Shown one piece after another: positions 53,691 through 64,000 of a DNA stretch of 64,000 bases (the stretch's first letter is position 1; each line of letters begins with the position of its first letter). The translations under genes and the position numbers were made by a program. The stretch is from contig JANUWI010000002.1 of the NCBI GenBank assembly GCA_025504975.1, positions 2,914,001 through 2,978,000 of the forward strand, in the 5' to 3' direction. Source of the stretch: Plenodomus lindquistii. Its lineage: Eukaryota > Ascomycota > Dothideomycetes > Pleosporales > Leptosphaeriaceae. Under the pieces are notes generated by a model. It searched no databases, was not told where the DNA came from, and saw only the letters and a program-made list of their open reading frames with translations.

Positions 53691-54617
53691 ATGGCCCACG
53701 GCAGCATCGGCGATGTGCCAGCCGGGACCTTTGCTGAGTACGTAGACGCCCCGTTCCTCGACGAGTTGTCGCAACAAGACGACGACCATGTCCGGCGCGC
53801 GCCCGTCGTTGTCGCGCAGAAGACGCCCGCGTCGCCCTCGCGATGCATCGCGTTGCGCCCCGGTCTGACACACCGCCTCTACTCCCACCGCCTGCATGTG
53901 CGCGCAAAAGCTAAATGGCAGCGCGACAGACTCCTCTCCGGCCCCATGGTCGACGTCTATGTAGGCCCCGCCAAGCGCCACTGGTCGCTGCATCGGAATC
54001 TGCTCTGCCACCATTCCGAGCTGCTCGAAGACGAGCTTCATGGCAGCGACCGTGGCGGCGACCAGGCTGCAAAGCTTGAGCTCCCAGAGCACGATCCGGC
54101 GGGCTTCGAGCTGCTTGTGAAATGGCTCTATCAAGGCCGGCTTGACGATGTCTCAGACCTGGCCGACGCCAATCAAAAGTACGAGTACGCCGTCAGCTGC
54201 CACAAGCTGTACCTGCTTTGTGATCGCTTCGACATGATGCAGCTGAAGAACGTGGCCATGGACCAGTACAGGAAGGGTCTCCACGAAGCCGAGTTGGTCC
54301 CTGATGCCGACGAGATTGATGACATCTATCGCAACAGTCCAAAGGCGTCACCATTCCGACACCTCATGACACGCATCGCCGCACGACAAATCATGGACCC
54401 TGGCAGCGACCGCGATGTCGAGACTTACCGTCAGTGTTTCGAGAATAACCCAGACTTTGCGGTCGATCTCGTCAAAGCGATTCGCCTTGGCACAGGCGGT
54501 GTCTTGTTCGACGACCCGACAGAACAGGGCCACAACTGTGACTACCACGATCATGACACCGGCCCAAACTGCTACTCCAAAGCAAATGGAAAGGCCAAGA
54601 TCAAGCCAGGTGAATAA
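53691..54617 (+). CDS. BTB/POZ domain protein
   Basis: 308 residues from the chosen ATG (MAHGSIGDVPAGTFAEYVDA); an in-frame ATG at 53628 would add 21 residues. The BTB core runs about 82-160: SGPMVDVYVGPAKRHWSLHR, NLLCHHSELLEDEL, KLELPEHDPAGFELLVKWLY and QGRLDDVSD. A helical region typical of fungal BTB proteins follows: YEYAVSCHKLYLLCDRFDMM, QLKNVAMDQYRKGL, DEIDDIYRNSP. The tail contains a His/Cys-rich stretch (HNCDYHDHDTGPNCY). BTB domains mediate dimerisation and often recruit Cullin-3 ligases; the target is unknown. The frame ends in KAKIKPGE just where a GTGAAT donor occurs, so the gene may continue into the next ORF. The terminal exon is uncertain. Confidence 0.85.
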   Translation: MAHGSIGDVPAGTFAEYVDAPFLDELSQQDDDHVRRAPVVVAQKTPASPSRCIALRPGLTHRLYSHRLHVRAKAKWQRDRLLSGPMVDVYVGPAKRHWSLHRNLLCHHSELLEDELHGSDRGGDQAAKLELPEHDPAGFELLVKWLYQGRLDDVSDLADANQKYEYAVSCHKLYLLCDRFDMMQLKNVAMDQYRKGLHEAELVPDADEIDDIYRNSPKASPFRHLMTRIAARQIMDPGSDRDVETYRQCFENNPDFAVDLVKAIRLGTGGVLFDDPTEQGHNCDYHDHDTGPNCYSKANGKAKIKPGE

Positions 54618-54959
54618 CCCACCTTTCGTACCGTCCAGTTCGATCAATGTCCTCTCGCAACTTGCGAGCGTTGACACCACTGTACTCACTCTCCTTGTCG
54701 TCTGAGCAAGACGCATAATAACACGCATTAACCAGCAAAGAAGAAGCCCAGACCGCCACCACAACAACCCGCCCCTATCTCCGCCAGCGCAAATCTCCCC
54801 GCAAACTCGAACGACCAACCTCCCCTCCCTCCCCACCTTCCTCCTCCAAAGGCGTCTCGCCCAGCTCCTCCACGCCCAGTTCGCCCTCACGACGGGGCAA
54901 ACGGCGGGGGTCTCCAACGTCGCCTGACAAGTCCGGCGAGTTCGACGGTTGGCACATCG
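54618..54959. other. Short gap or intron between the BTB gene and the disordered ORF
   Basis: From about 54738 onward two frames are open at once, one leading into the ORF that begins at 54960. A 129-nt intron (about 54610-54738) would fuse BTB and that ORF in frame; otherwise this gap must serve as the promoter of a separate gene. Confidence 0.4.
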
Positions 54960-56057
54960 ATGGAGACAGTCACGGCGAGTCAGCCGCCCAGTCCAGATAC
55001 GATGCGGGATCGCCAGATGGACCTAGAAAAGCTGAGGCGCGTGACGCCGTCCCAGAGAAGAACGGCGGAGCAGAACCAAGTGGGCATGGTGGAGATGTTG
55101 GGGTCTCTTCCAGCCCGCGACGCGCACCGCCCAAGCTCAGACGACATGTCTCGTCCAGTGCAGGGCAGTGATCTGGAGGTAGCTGGGGCTGTGGAAGCGG
55201 TACCAGCTGAGAGAGGGCAGAGGAAGAAGGCGCAGAGGACGCCGTCACGTGGGATCTGGGAGTGGGCGCGAGCTGGGACGGGTAGATTGAGCAGTATTGG
55301 ACGACTTGCGCCAGAGTGGAATGGACCGGCCAGTACCAAGTCCAGAACGAGCACCACCATACCAGAGAGCCATGACGACTTCAGCATCCCTTCGTCCACT
55401 ACCACACAGTTGGAGAACGGAACTGAACAGCAAGAAGCCGCAGCCGCCAAACTCGAAAGCCTCGGTATCGTACACCCCGAAACCGTCCCCTCGCCCTTCT
55501 TCGCGCAAACCAAGCGATCCTCAGACGAACTAGTCGCTGCAAGTTCCACAGCAAGTACACCCGCCAACCTAGCAATGCGGACAGAAAACTGGACATATAC
55601 TCAGCACACCACACCCTCCGCAGCAACAGGAACCACATCGCCCACCACGCCCGACACACCAACGCCCCAACAGCGTCGACGCGATGCACCACTAGCCGAA
55701 GAAGCTACACCTACGAAAGACGCACCAAACGGCACGACTCCAGCACCCGATGCTCGCAAGAATATCAGCATTGACGAGCATGATTTTGGTTCTGGTTCTG
55801 CAGAGAGTAAAAGTGCAACACGCACCACCACACCCCAAATGACCACGAATGGAGAACGCAGCCAGACTACTTCTCCACGCGCGACGACAACGCCAAAAAG
55901 CACAAGTCGCAATGGAAACGGTAGTACGCCTGTGAAATTACGGTCGGCGAGTACGACGCCCAAGACCGGAAGTGCGAGTCCGCATCCCGTTGCAAAGTAT
56001 AAGATTGCGCTTGTGCCGAGTTTGATGGCGCCGGCGAAGAGTACGGCGTCGACGTGA
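54960..56057 (+). CDS. Disordered Ser/Thr-rich hypothetical protein, possibly the BTB gene's 3' exon
   Basis: 365 residues from the ATG at 54960. The composition is Ser/Thr/Pro/Arg/Glu-rich with no membrane segment. Possible ordered bits are MDLEKLRRVTPSQRRTAEQN (which continues QVGMVEMLG), GIWEWARAGTGRLSSIGRLA, and a terminal VAKYKIALVPSLMAP. The same frame is open upstream to about 54738, and the 54610-54738 intron would join it in phase to the BTB protein (KIKP then AKKKPRPPPQQPAP), making one BTB protein with a disordered tail. Against this, a second frame open from about 54738 to 55170 also reads like protein (SGEFDGWHIDGDSHGESAAQ). I therefore keep the ORF separate and treat both the start and its independence as uncertain. 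Confidence 0.5.
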   Translation: METVTASQPPSPDTMRDRQMDLEKLRRVTPSQRRTAEQNQVGMVEMLGSLPARDAHRPSSDDMSRPVQGSDLEVAGAVEAVPAERGQRKKAQRTPSRGIWEWARAGTGRLSSIGRLAPEWNGPASTKSRTSTTIPESHDDFSIPSSTTTQLENGTEQQEAAAAKLESLGIVHPETVPSPFFAQTKRSSDELVAASSTASTPANLAMRTENWTYTQHTTPSAATGTTSPTTPDTPTPQQRRRDAPLAEEATPTKDAPNGTTPAPDARKNISIDEHDFGSGSAESKSATRTTTPQMTTNGERSQTTSPRATTTPKSTSRNGNGSTPVKLRSASTTPKTGSASPHPVAKYKIALVPSLMAPAKSTAST

Positions 56058-56293
56058 GATGAGGATGGGGATGTGGTGTGGTGTTGGAGGGCGGGGTTAT
56101 TATTGGTATACGGGAGAAGAAAAGCATTGATTGCACTTTTGCTCATGGGACAGAATGGTATAGTATAGTATAGTTTAGTAGGTTATGTCTAGATACGAAA
56201 TCATAGTACACACATGGATTTCTCTTTCTGCACACACCCACCAACACCCTCTTTCCTCCAATCCACCATTCCCCATGCCAAACCCAAACAACG

Positions 56294-59200
56294 CTACCTC
56301 GTCCTCCCCCTCTCCTCCTCCCCCTGCGCCTGCCCCACCGTTCCCCCCCTCTTCGCGCGTCTAAAACACCCAAACTGGACCCTCGTCCCCTCCCTCCCCC
56401 TCTTCAACACGCCCCTCAAACTCCCCAACTCCTCTTGCAATCTAACCCTCGCCGCATTATCCGTCTTCGCATCCAACACCTGATAAATATCCGTTTGCGT
56501 CTGGCTCGCGCGCTCGGTCGTATACGCCGCTAGCGTTTGCGCCATAAACTCGACATCGAGCGTAGCCTGCATGAGTTGCGGTAAGGAGATATGGGGGAGG
56601 TTAGGGGAGCGAAACGTTTCAATGAGAGAAGTGGTCGTGCTGTCGAATAGCGAGCGGAGGATACGGGGGGTTAGGGGCGCAGAAGTGGTGCTTGCTTCTG
56701 TGTGGACGATGACGAGGTCTAGGAGGACGGTGAAGACGTAAGGGGAGGGATCGCGGTCGGCGACGCTTTGGGTGGGGGAGGCAGGAGGGGGTGCCCAGGT
56801 TGGGGAGAAGATGCCGGATTGGATGGTGGTGTGGATGCGGGTTGCGTGGGGTTTTGTGTAGGATTTGAAGAGTTGGGCGTCGAGTTGGGAGAGGACGTCG
56901 CGGATTCGGGCAGTTTCGTCGCTGAGTTGGACGGAGAAGAGGGTTTCGAAGAGGGAGACTAGTTGTGGGGCGATGGTGGATTGGAAGGAGGACATGTTGC
57001 TGAGGGTTAGGAGGAGGCGGGTTGACTGGATGGTGGGGTTAGTATCGTGCGGGTAGGCTTCGTACTGGTGTGTGATGGTTGGACTTACCTGCTTATTCGC
57101 ATCCACCCTGTTCCAATCCCCCACCCCACCATCCTCTGCCTCCAAGTCATCAATCGTCAAGTCATCCCCTTTGACCTCAAAATCCAAACCTAGCGCCTTC
57201 CGCCCCTGATCCGCACATTCCACCATACCCGTAAACGTGCGATACAAGCTTGTGACAAACTGGCTTCTCACCATCTGCAACAGCTTGTTACTCGGTGGCA
57301 CCACTACATCTACCCTCGTCTTGGTCGACGCCTCAATGTACAGTGTCTTCGCTAGATTGTTCAGCAGGAAGCTCTGTACGGCCAGGAAACGCTGCGGTAA
57401 GTTGGTTGTATCCTTGCGATCGGCGTTACGGGTCCAATCTTCGAGAACTTTCATCTTCTCGGCATCCGTGTTCCAGGATGCGCAGACGGCTTGAACGCAA
57501 CGCTCGCGGACATTGCCGAGGAGGAGACGGAGAAGCTCGTCAAAGCGCGAGGAGATGCCTGTCTCAGGGAGGCGGAGGGAGGCGAGTTCATTGGCAGCGG
57601 TGCCAATCAGGACCATCGTTTTGGAGAGGTAGTGGGAGCCAGAGAGCGCGTTGGAGTGGGGAGGCCAGAAGGCGTATTTTTCCCAGGTCTCGCCGCGGCT
57701 GGGGGAGGGTGGAGGTATGTTGTTCAGATCAAAACGGAAACGTGAGCCAGATGTCGGGCTAAGAGCAGCGCTGAGTGGTGTTCTTGGTGTCGCTGGGGTT
57801 GGCGACGTCGGTAGTGGCGAGAATAGCAATGATACATCCTCAATCGGTGGGTCGGAGAAGAATGAGTACAGGTGGTCTCGGATGATGCTGATGAGCTCGG
57901 TCAGGCCCCTCTCAAGCTCGATCCTGTTCTCTTCGCTCAGCGTGTGGTGGACTGCGGATTGGTTCTGGTAGCCAGTGGGAAGATTGCGCTGAGCCCGACC
58001 AGAGATGAAAGACTGCGCGATCTCCCAGTATTCGACAAGCTCAGCCAGCAAACCATTCTTGTTGGAGAGGAGCGCTGTCATGGACGCGTGTATGTGCTCC
58101 CAGAACTCAATCACCTTGGGCGTGTCCAGCTTGGACGGCTCTGCGGTGGCATTGTTGCTTGTTGGCACAGAGCGAAGCTGTTTCTGCAACATACGTAGAC
58201 TAGGCTTCTCTCCGTTTGCGAGATGTCTACGAAGTATCTCAATTTCGACTCGTGAACGCTCGCAGGTACTGTTGAGGCGTGCTTTGAGGTATTCGTAACG
58301 TGATGACAGCCAATGCCAGATAGGACTCTCCTCGGCGCCAAGCTCAAGCATGATAGAGATGATGCTTAGATACTGGTCTGACTTGACTTCCTCGCCCCCT
58401 GTCTGGTGACTGACAAAGTGTGTCGTACCCAGCCGTTTCCACGAGTCGCGTTTGAACTGCTCGACCTGTCGCTCGACATCTGACCACATGCGCGCCGTTA
58501 CGATGATCTGGTGTATCTGGGCGTCAGACAGTAATGCTTGCGAACTGTGAGCCTGCTCCACTACATATCGTGCTTCTTCGACATATTTTCGTGCTCGCTT
58601 GTACTCTTCCGATATCGTCTCGTGATCTTTGTGCTTTATCGCCTCTTGAATAGCTGATGCGACTTCAAATAGCCCTCTATTCTGGTCCACGGATTCCAGG
58701 ATGGACTTGAGCGTCTCTTCCCTTTCGCGTCCGTTCAAGGCTGGGCCCCAGACTTCCTCGGCTTTGACGGCGACTTCGGTGAGGGGCACCTTGATACCCG
58801 AGACACCGTATTCGCTCTCCTTGACGAGCGCATTCTTCTTCCTCTCGACTGGGACTGGCTGTGCTGCTGCGGCCGACGTGAGCGAAAAACTAGGACCTCG
58901 CTCTCTTCCCGTGAAACTGGTTCGACTGCTGGTGCGTACATGCTGGGGAGGTTTGAGTGCTTCTGCCTCCTTGCCCTGGTCTCGCATCTCATTGTACACC
59001 CTGTCGATTGTCGCCTTTGCGCCGACGAAGCGCTCAAAGTTGGACTCGACCAGGACCTTGAGCGAGGCTGACTTCTTCTCAATTGAGCGGGAGAGGAAGT
59101 CGAGGCCAGCGAGGAGGGAGTCGGTGGACGCTTCGCTGTGGACTTGGGACAGGAAGAGGGACGGCGAGAAGGTGGTGGAGCTGAGGAGGAAGCGATTGCC

Positions 59201-59597
59201 TGTGTATTATATGAGATACGTTCACCCTGACATAGTTATGTATAGACTCACGCAGCTTGATGTCATCCTCTACTTGGATGTTGCGCGCCCGCAGCACCTG
59301 GACGACGCTGGGGTATATGCCCAACGGGTCCTGCTCGTCCTTCTGCACCAGATTGTCCACGCCATCCTTTGACCGTTCTGCTCCCGGGACCTGCCGCGAG
59401 AAGCGTGATCTATCTTCCAGCACTGAAAAGCGCGATTGCGACCGGCGAATCTTTTGCGGGGCAGCTCTGGGGACGGGAACGGGCTCCTGGAAGTCGTCGT
59501 CCTCGTCGGCTTCGTTCTTCTCGTCGGGCCATGCTGCGGGGTACAGCGTCGAGAGATTGTATTTGTTGAGAATCTCCGTTTCGATGGATTGGTTCAT
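56294..59597 (-). CDS. SEC5: Exocyst complex subunit Sec5
   Basis: Predicted exons, in reading order, are 59597-59252, 59199-57089 and 57025-56294, with 52-nt and 63-nt GT-AG introns and intact frame, giving 1062 residues (fungal Sec5 is usually about 950-1100). The N-terminus reads ETEILNKYNLSTLYPAAW, then DPLGIYPSVVQVLRARN. The Sec5 signature begins at the exon 1/2 junction: RNRFLLSSTTFSPSLFLSQV, then LLAGLDFLSRSIEKKSASLK and VLVESNFERFVGAKATIDRV. Most of the rest is helical, as in exocyst rod proteins. Sec5 is part of the octameric tether that brings secretory vesicles to the plasma membrane at growing hyphal tips and septa. The intron inside exon 2-3 is confirmed because reading through it inserts a stretch out of character (VSPTITHQYEAYPHDTNP). 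Confidence 0.93.
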
Positions 59598-60833
59598 GGC
59601 TGCGACAATATATATCGTCCAGCTAGCTTGTCACGCCCGAGATGCAGCTTGAGGACACGGCCGTGTTTAGGTGTTGGAGGTTGCGGCCCGTTGATTCGCG
59701 GTGGCGCCTGCCAATCACATCGGCGCATGAGGCATCTTGGCAAATCACACACCACATTACCAACACCACCATTACCCCTAGCTTGGGACATTCCTGCGTC
59801 CTACGCAAGCATTCACATGTAGACACGGCGCATCAAACTTGTTTACAGCTGGTCAACAGCTAGCGTGGTTGCATATCGCCGCGACCTATGGCTGCCTTGG
59901 TAGCTCTTCAGCTACATCGAAGCACTTTGCGAAGCAGTCCACGATGGCCAGGAACACCTCACAGCGCCGTCACATGCACTCTGCATCTGCGTACTCAAAA
60001 AAAAACAAGGTCCCTTACACAAACCCCAGGGTACGATAGCTTACCATCAATATACAAACATATCGTCTATGCCCGTCACATACTACAGACACAGATACGG
60101 CAATCATGTGACAGAGATCTTGGGATCAAGCTTGACGATGTTTGCGAAAATTGTGGGATTCGAATTTACAGCATATTCGTCTACTACTGTGTTTGGACGA
60201 TTTCAGCTTCACTGTCGCTCAGACTACTCTAGCTGGTGGTGTACGGTGAGGTTGGAATATGGCCGACTTGGCGTGCTGCACTGCATTTTGTACTTGGTCT
60301 CTCACTTTTTCTGAGAAGCTGGGTGATTTTGGCGATTTATTTCTAGCTGGGTAAGCTGGGAGTTCCGGTAAAGGTAACGGCGATGTCGGAGCGTTGGATG
60401 CAGTGAGCTGCGCGGGTGTGCCTACTAAACATGTCAGTGAAGAGCTTGATGCACATCCTATCACTTCCACATCTAGACGTCTACACTCCGTCTCCCTGTC
60501 TACTCACCGAAAATGAGTTGATCGAAAGGTCGACCTCCACGCAGGTGGTTAGCCGCAATTTAGACTACATTCGCGATGTCTATCTTCAAGCCACCTTCAC
60601 TGTTTCTCCTAAGTCCAAATTACTCGCGATTTTCCCATGATCTTTGGCTATCACCTTTACTCACTCATTACTCGAGTCAAATCTTTCTCTTACTTGTCCA
60701 TTCCAGGGAGCCATTAATCTATCTATAAAAATCATCCCCTTCTTTGATCAGCTCTCTTCCTCCTCCAATCCACACACTTTTAAGTACACACTCTCGATTC
60801 GATTCTACTCTTCATCGACACGACTTTCATACC
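59598..60833. promoter_or_regulatory. Divergent region between SEC5 and the 457-aa gene
   Basis: About 1.24 kb between divergent starts. It holds an A-run near 59996-60006 and a TATA box close to the downstream gene (separate entry). Short frames look non-coding. Confidence 0.45.
60724..60730 (+). promoter_or_regulatory. TATA box of the 457-aa gene
   Basis: TATAAAA lies 104-110 bp upstream of the predicted ATG at 60834 and is followed by a CT-rich stretch (CTCTCTTCCTCCTCC type), the usual layout of a TATA-driven fungal promoter. Confidence 0.5.
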
Positions 60834-62302
60834 ATGACTAGAGCACAGGTACCTGAAGGCCAGCAGGTCACGACTCCACCACCAGAGGTCAACCCACTCG
60901 CCAAGCTTCTGATCAAAGAAGGGGGACATCTCGATGAAGTCTGGCCAAGTGGTACCTACGAAACGCTTCCGAAGTTAAGTGATGAGCAAGTCCGCACGGT
61001 CGAAGCCAAGCTGATCAATCCTATCATGTAAGAGCCTTGAAGTCATTAGCAAAAGCAACACTGATCACCACAAGCACCTTCTCAAAGAGTGCTGAGCGCA
61101 TCCGTGCGAGTTCAAGCATTCTTCCCGAGAAGTTCTACCGCACGTACTACGAGACATCCAACTCTCTTTGCTGCTGGGTCTCCAAAGACACCCACCCAAA
61201 GCATCGCGAGGAACCAGATTTGAAGATTGCAGACGGTAACGCCTTTCAGTCGATCGGTACCTTCAAATTTTCCAGGGACTTGACCAGGCCACGCATCGAG
61301 AGGCACTTGGTATGGAACAAGAAGGTTGACCCATCATCGCTCATCTCCGTGTTCAATGCTAGACGTATGTTGCATTCCGATATCTTGATTGACCATTACT
61401 GACTTCATTAAGATCACGCCGAGCGTCGTGCTGACTTCCATTACGAAGATAGCCAGCGTATCGGGATGCGTGTATCTGTTGCCGAGATCGATACTGACGG
61501 TCTCATACCCGCTACAGTTAGGGCGCACCAGGAAACCACAGTCACAGTCGAAACCAAGGTTGTACTCGGAAAGGAAGTCAAGATTGCCTACAAGACTCAT
61601 AAGGTCAAGATTCCTGTATGGGTTCGGAAATGTGCTGTGCCCAAGGACTGGTCTGCGATCTCGCCTGAACAGTTGAAGGCCTCTGGCGCTGAACTCTGGA
61701 TGTCAACCACCGAGATCCGCGACTCAACCTTCAAGAAGGTATCCCCAATGACGCGAAGATACGACACCATTGGCGCCAATGGACACGACTATGAATGGCT
61801 GGCCGCTGGCTTCATCCTCAAAGATCATGTCACGAAGGTCATGCCCTGGGACGGAGTCAAGTTGCACATCGCCCACTACGACAGAATCGTTCGCAGCATC
61901 GGAAGCACCGAGCCCTGGATCTTCGACTCAAGCTCTTGGATGTGGCGCCTGGATGCTCGTCTCTACCGCACGGGGTGCTTTCTCGCCAAATACGGAGGTA
62001 GTAAGCGCAAGCTCGCTGCTGATGAGAAGGACGAAAAGGAAGATCCGCTGCCGGTCAAGCGTCAAAAGGTCGCGAAGAAACTACTTGCCTTGCGTCAGAC
62101 TAGGCGCAAGTCCAAGCGCAACACCAACCCTTATGAGCAGGCTTCCAAAGCTGAGACTGTGAAATGCATGAGCGAATCGACCATCTCGTGCACTCAGTGC
62201 GGTACGAAGAAGTCGCCTTTTCACCTTGAAGATGAGATCAAGGGTCCTCTTTCGTATCTCGATCTTGCGATTCCATCGTCAGGCCTCAGCGACACCATCT
62301 GA
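60834..62302 (+). CDS. Unrecognised 457-aa hypothetical protein
   Basis: Predicted exons are 60834-61027, 61075-61364 and 61413-62302. The introns are 47 and 48 nt (GTAAGA...CACAAG; GTATGT...CATTAAG) and the frame is continuous. The N-terminus is polar (MTRAQVPEGQQVTTPPPEVN). The middle has compact, aromatic-rich, folded-looking blocks: FYRTYYETSNSLCCWVSKDT, GTFKFSRDLTRPRIERHLVW, HDYEWLAAGFILKDHVTKVM and SSSWMWRLDARLYRTGCFLA. The C-terminal ~130 residues are Lys-rich with likely nuclear signals (KRQKVAKK, RRKSKRN) and a single CTQCGTKK knuckle near the end. I recognise no domain. Possibly a nuclear protein, by its basic patches only. Good start context (ACCATGACT). Confidence 0.8.
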
Positions 62303-63374
62303 TCGCCTCTGAACGGTATGCGAACCGTCACGATCCACTTTTCTGGAAAAACAGCACATAGCATTATTCAAGGGAGCTGAGCTCATGGTGCCTCTGTGAG
62401 CTTTTGCTTTCACTCCCTTCTTTCCCCTCAATTCAACATCTGGTTTTTTTTCACCTTCACTTTGCACTACTCCGTTTGGCTTCTCCCTTTGAATTTTTCA
62501 CACGTGTTTCAGCAATTTTTTCTCTCTCGTTACAGCTTCATGCATCCATATCGGATCCTGAAATGCGGGGCACTCTCTTTCTCTCAAACGGGCGTCTCGT
62601 TCCGTCTCCAAGCTCAGCCGATACCACTGTCACTACCACCCCAGCAAGATTGGCGAATGTCACACATTCATCAGCGGTTACCGGCATAGGACCAGAGGCT
62701 TTCGGATTCAATTCTCAAGTGTTGCACTGGTCTTTCCTTTTGCTCTTTCCACTTTCCCCCCAGTACATCACAGGCACCATCAAGGAAGGAAGATTCAAGA
62801 GCGAGAGGTAGCACGGAGAGAGAGCCTTCCTTGGCTTCAAGACAAAGGTCCTAATTAAAAGTATCTCCGTTTGCAAGGCACCTAATTATGGAGTATCAAT
62901 ACAGCTATTGCACATTCTTCACCCGTTACCGTGCATGTCTGGGAACAGGTGGTCTGCATCATCCTGTCTAGCACACCTCACCCTCCCAATCCCACTCCCC
63001 CATCATCAAACTCCTCTCTCCAACGCGCCGCTCATACCCTGTAGCGTCAGCACCAATCCCACAGACCATTCCCACATGGCAAACATGTAAGATAAGCATT
63101 ACGCACACATGTACCTTGTACGCCCTACGGCCTCCATCTCACTCATGCAACTCACCCCAGACCCTTGATTTCGTAAACTTTCCAGACGACGCATGAACCG
63201 ATCTATTCGCCATCATCATCCCGAGTCCAAGTCCATGTTGGAGAAACCTGACACGTGACCCAGCCAGACATGCTCAACCCATCAGACGCGTTAGGTCACC
63301 GGATCTTCACCATGTGGTAAGGTGAGGTGAGATGAGCTGCATTCCCAGTCTAGGACAAGGGCAAGGGCACAAGG

Positions 63375-63394
63375 CCATCCATCCATCCATCCAT
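63375..63394 (+). repeat. CCAT microsatellite, five copies
   Basis: Five perfect CCAT units in a gene-free C-rich region, followed by CATC. Confidence 0.85.
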
Positions 63395-63786
63395 CATCAC
63401 AATCTCACAAGGGCAAAGGGCAAAAAAGCGGCTGCCTCTTTCCCACAAAAGCATACTGTACTGGGAATTGTACAAAGCAAACCACATCATCCCCTCGATT
63501 CTGCCTCTGTTACATCATCACGCCTACCCCTCCCCCAGCCTCAGGTATTCAAACCCGCACACAGCACTACACCGCACCACACTGCGCATTACCTATACAA
63601 ACCCAACCCCAAAACAAAACTCACATGACCACCCCCTCCCCCCCTCTCCCCTCCCCCTCCCTCCGTTTCTCAGTCTGTCCATCAAGCCTACACATACCTT
63701 TCTCCACCGCACCACATCACACCACACCCTGCATTCACCCATCTACCCGCAACACCCTTCCCCTCCCCTCCCCTCCCGCCCCAACA

Positions 63787-63815
63787 CCACTCCCACTCCC
63801 ACTCCCACTCCCACC
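63787..63815 (+). repeat. CCACTC-type hexanucleotide repeat
   Basis: Four to five near-perfect hexamers of the form ccactc / cactcc in a C-rich tract close to the window end. Confidence 0.7.
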
Positions 63816-64000
63816 CAGATTCAAAAAAAAAACGCGCTAAACCCAAGGGCCAAGCCATAAGCCTAAGCTGCCCCATCCCTCCCTCTGCCCATGCCCATGT
63901 AGCTAGCTACACCAGGGATTTTTTCTCTTGGCACCAAGGCATATCGCGTTAACGTTAGGCAGACGTAATACATACATACATATACCTACCGGTGGTCTAG

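Larger units (their letters stand above)
62303..64000. other. Gene-poor right end, pyrimidine-rich with simple repeats
   Basis: About 1.7 kb. T/C-rich sequence (62400-62560) gives spurious Phe/Ser/Leu-rich frames. After about 62970 the plus strand is strongly C-rich, with a CCAT array (63375-63394) and CCACTC-type repeats (~63787-63815) and an A-run (~63826-63834). No gene is supported up to the window edge. Confidence 0.5.

Noticed and set aside
1..64000. CRISPR arrays, prophage or bacterial-type operons
   Set aside because: No regularly spaced repeats and no ribosome-binding-site-led operons. Introns and families are clearly fungal nuclear.

Overview
The window looks like a chromosome segment of a filamentous ascomycete, most likely a dothideomycete of the order Pleosporales. 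The signs are many short introns (about 43-150 nt, mostly near 50) with GTRAGT donors and CTAAC/CTGAC-type branch points, long gene-poor spacers, and fungal families such as HET, DUF3176, 2EXR/F-box-like and Ser-rich disordered proteins. The order is inferred from the general look of these families, not from a search. I support about 20 protein-coding genes. I found no convincing tRNA, rRNA, CRISPR array or intact transposon. || Left part (1-13080): a gene-poor end; a single-exon 2EXR/F-box-like protein (minus); mitochondrial malate dehydrogenase (six exons); carnitine O-acetyltransferase with a mitochondrial presequence and a C-terminal AKL peroxisome signal; a small basic hypothetical protein (minus); then about 3.9 kb with no supportable gene. 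|| Accessory-looking block (13081-24680): a DUF3176 membrane protein (plus) converges, with 48 bp between stop codons, on a 1290-residue protein kinase-HET fusion (minus). Upstream of the fusion, on the same strand, is a second 976-residue kinase that shares its N-terminal region but ends in a transmembrane tail instead of a HET domain. A tiny three-exon, 84-residue gene lies just beyond. This kinase / kinase-HET / DUF3176 block is the best candidate for an undescribed system, possibly non-self recognition or regulated cell death. Only the domain content and layout are directly visible; the role is inferred. || Middle (26452-43838): the giant intronless CSF1 (BLTP1-type bridge lipid-transfer protein, 3263 aa) is divergent from a seven-TM DUF300/Ostalpha protein that has an 18-nt exon; then a gene-poor spacer with an AT-rich, TpA-dense tract, and a Ser-rich disordered protein. 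|| Right part (44868-64000): a second HET-domain gene with an overlapping upstream ORF and a frame change that is either a 46-nt intron or a frameshift; three co-oriented single-TM proteins; a disordered protein with a possible UBA/CUE-like helical segment; a BTB/POZ protein and a disordered ORF that may be its continuation; exocyst subunit SEC5; an unrecognised 457-aa protein; and a pyrimidine-rich, repeat-bearing end. || Exon coordinates were set by hand from splice consensus plus reading-frame and family continuity. They are predictions without RNA support.
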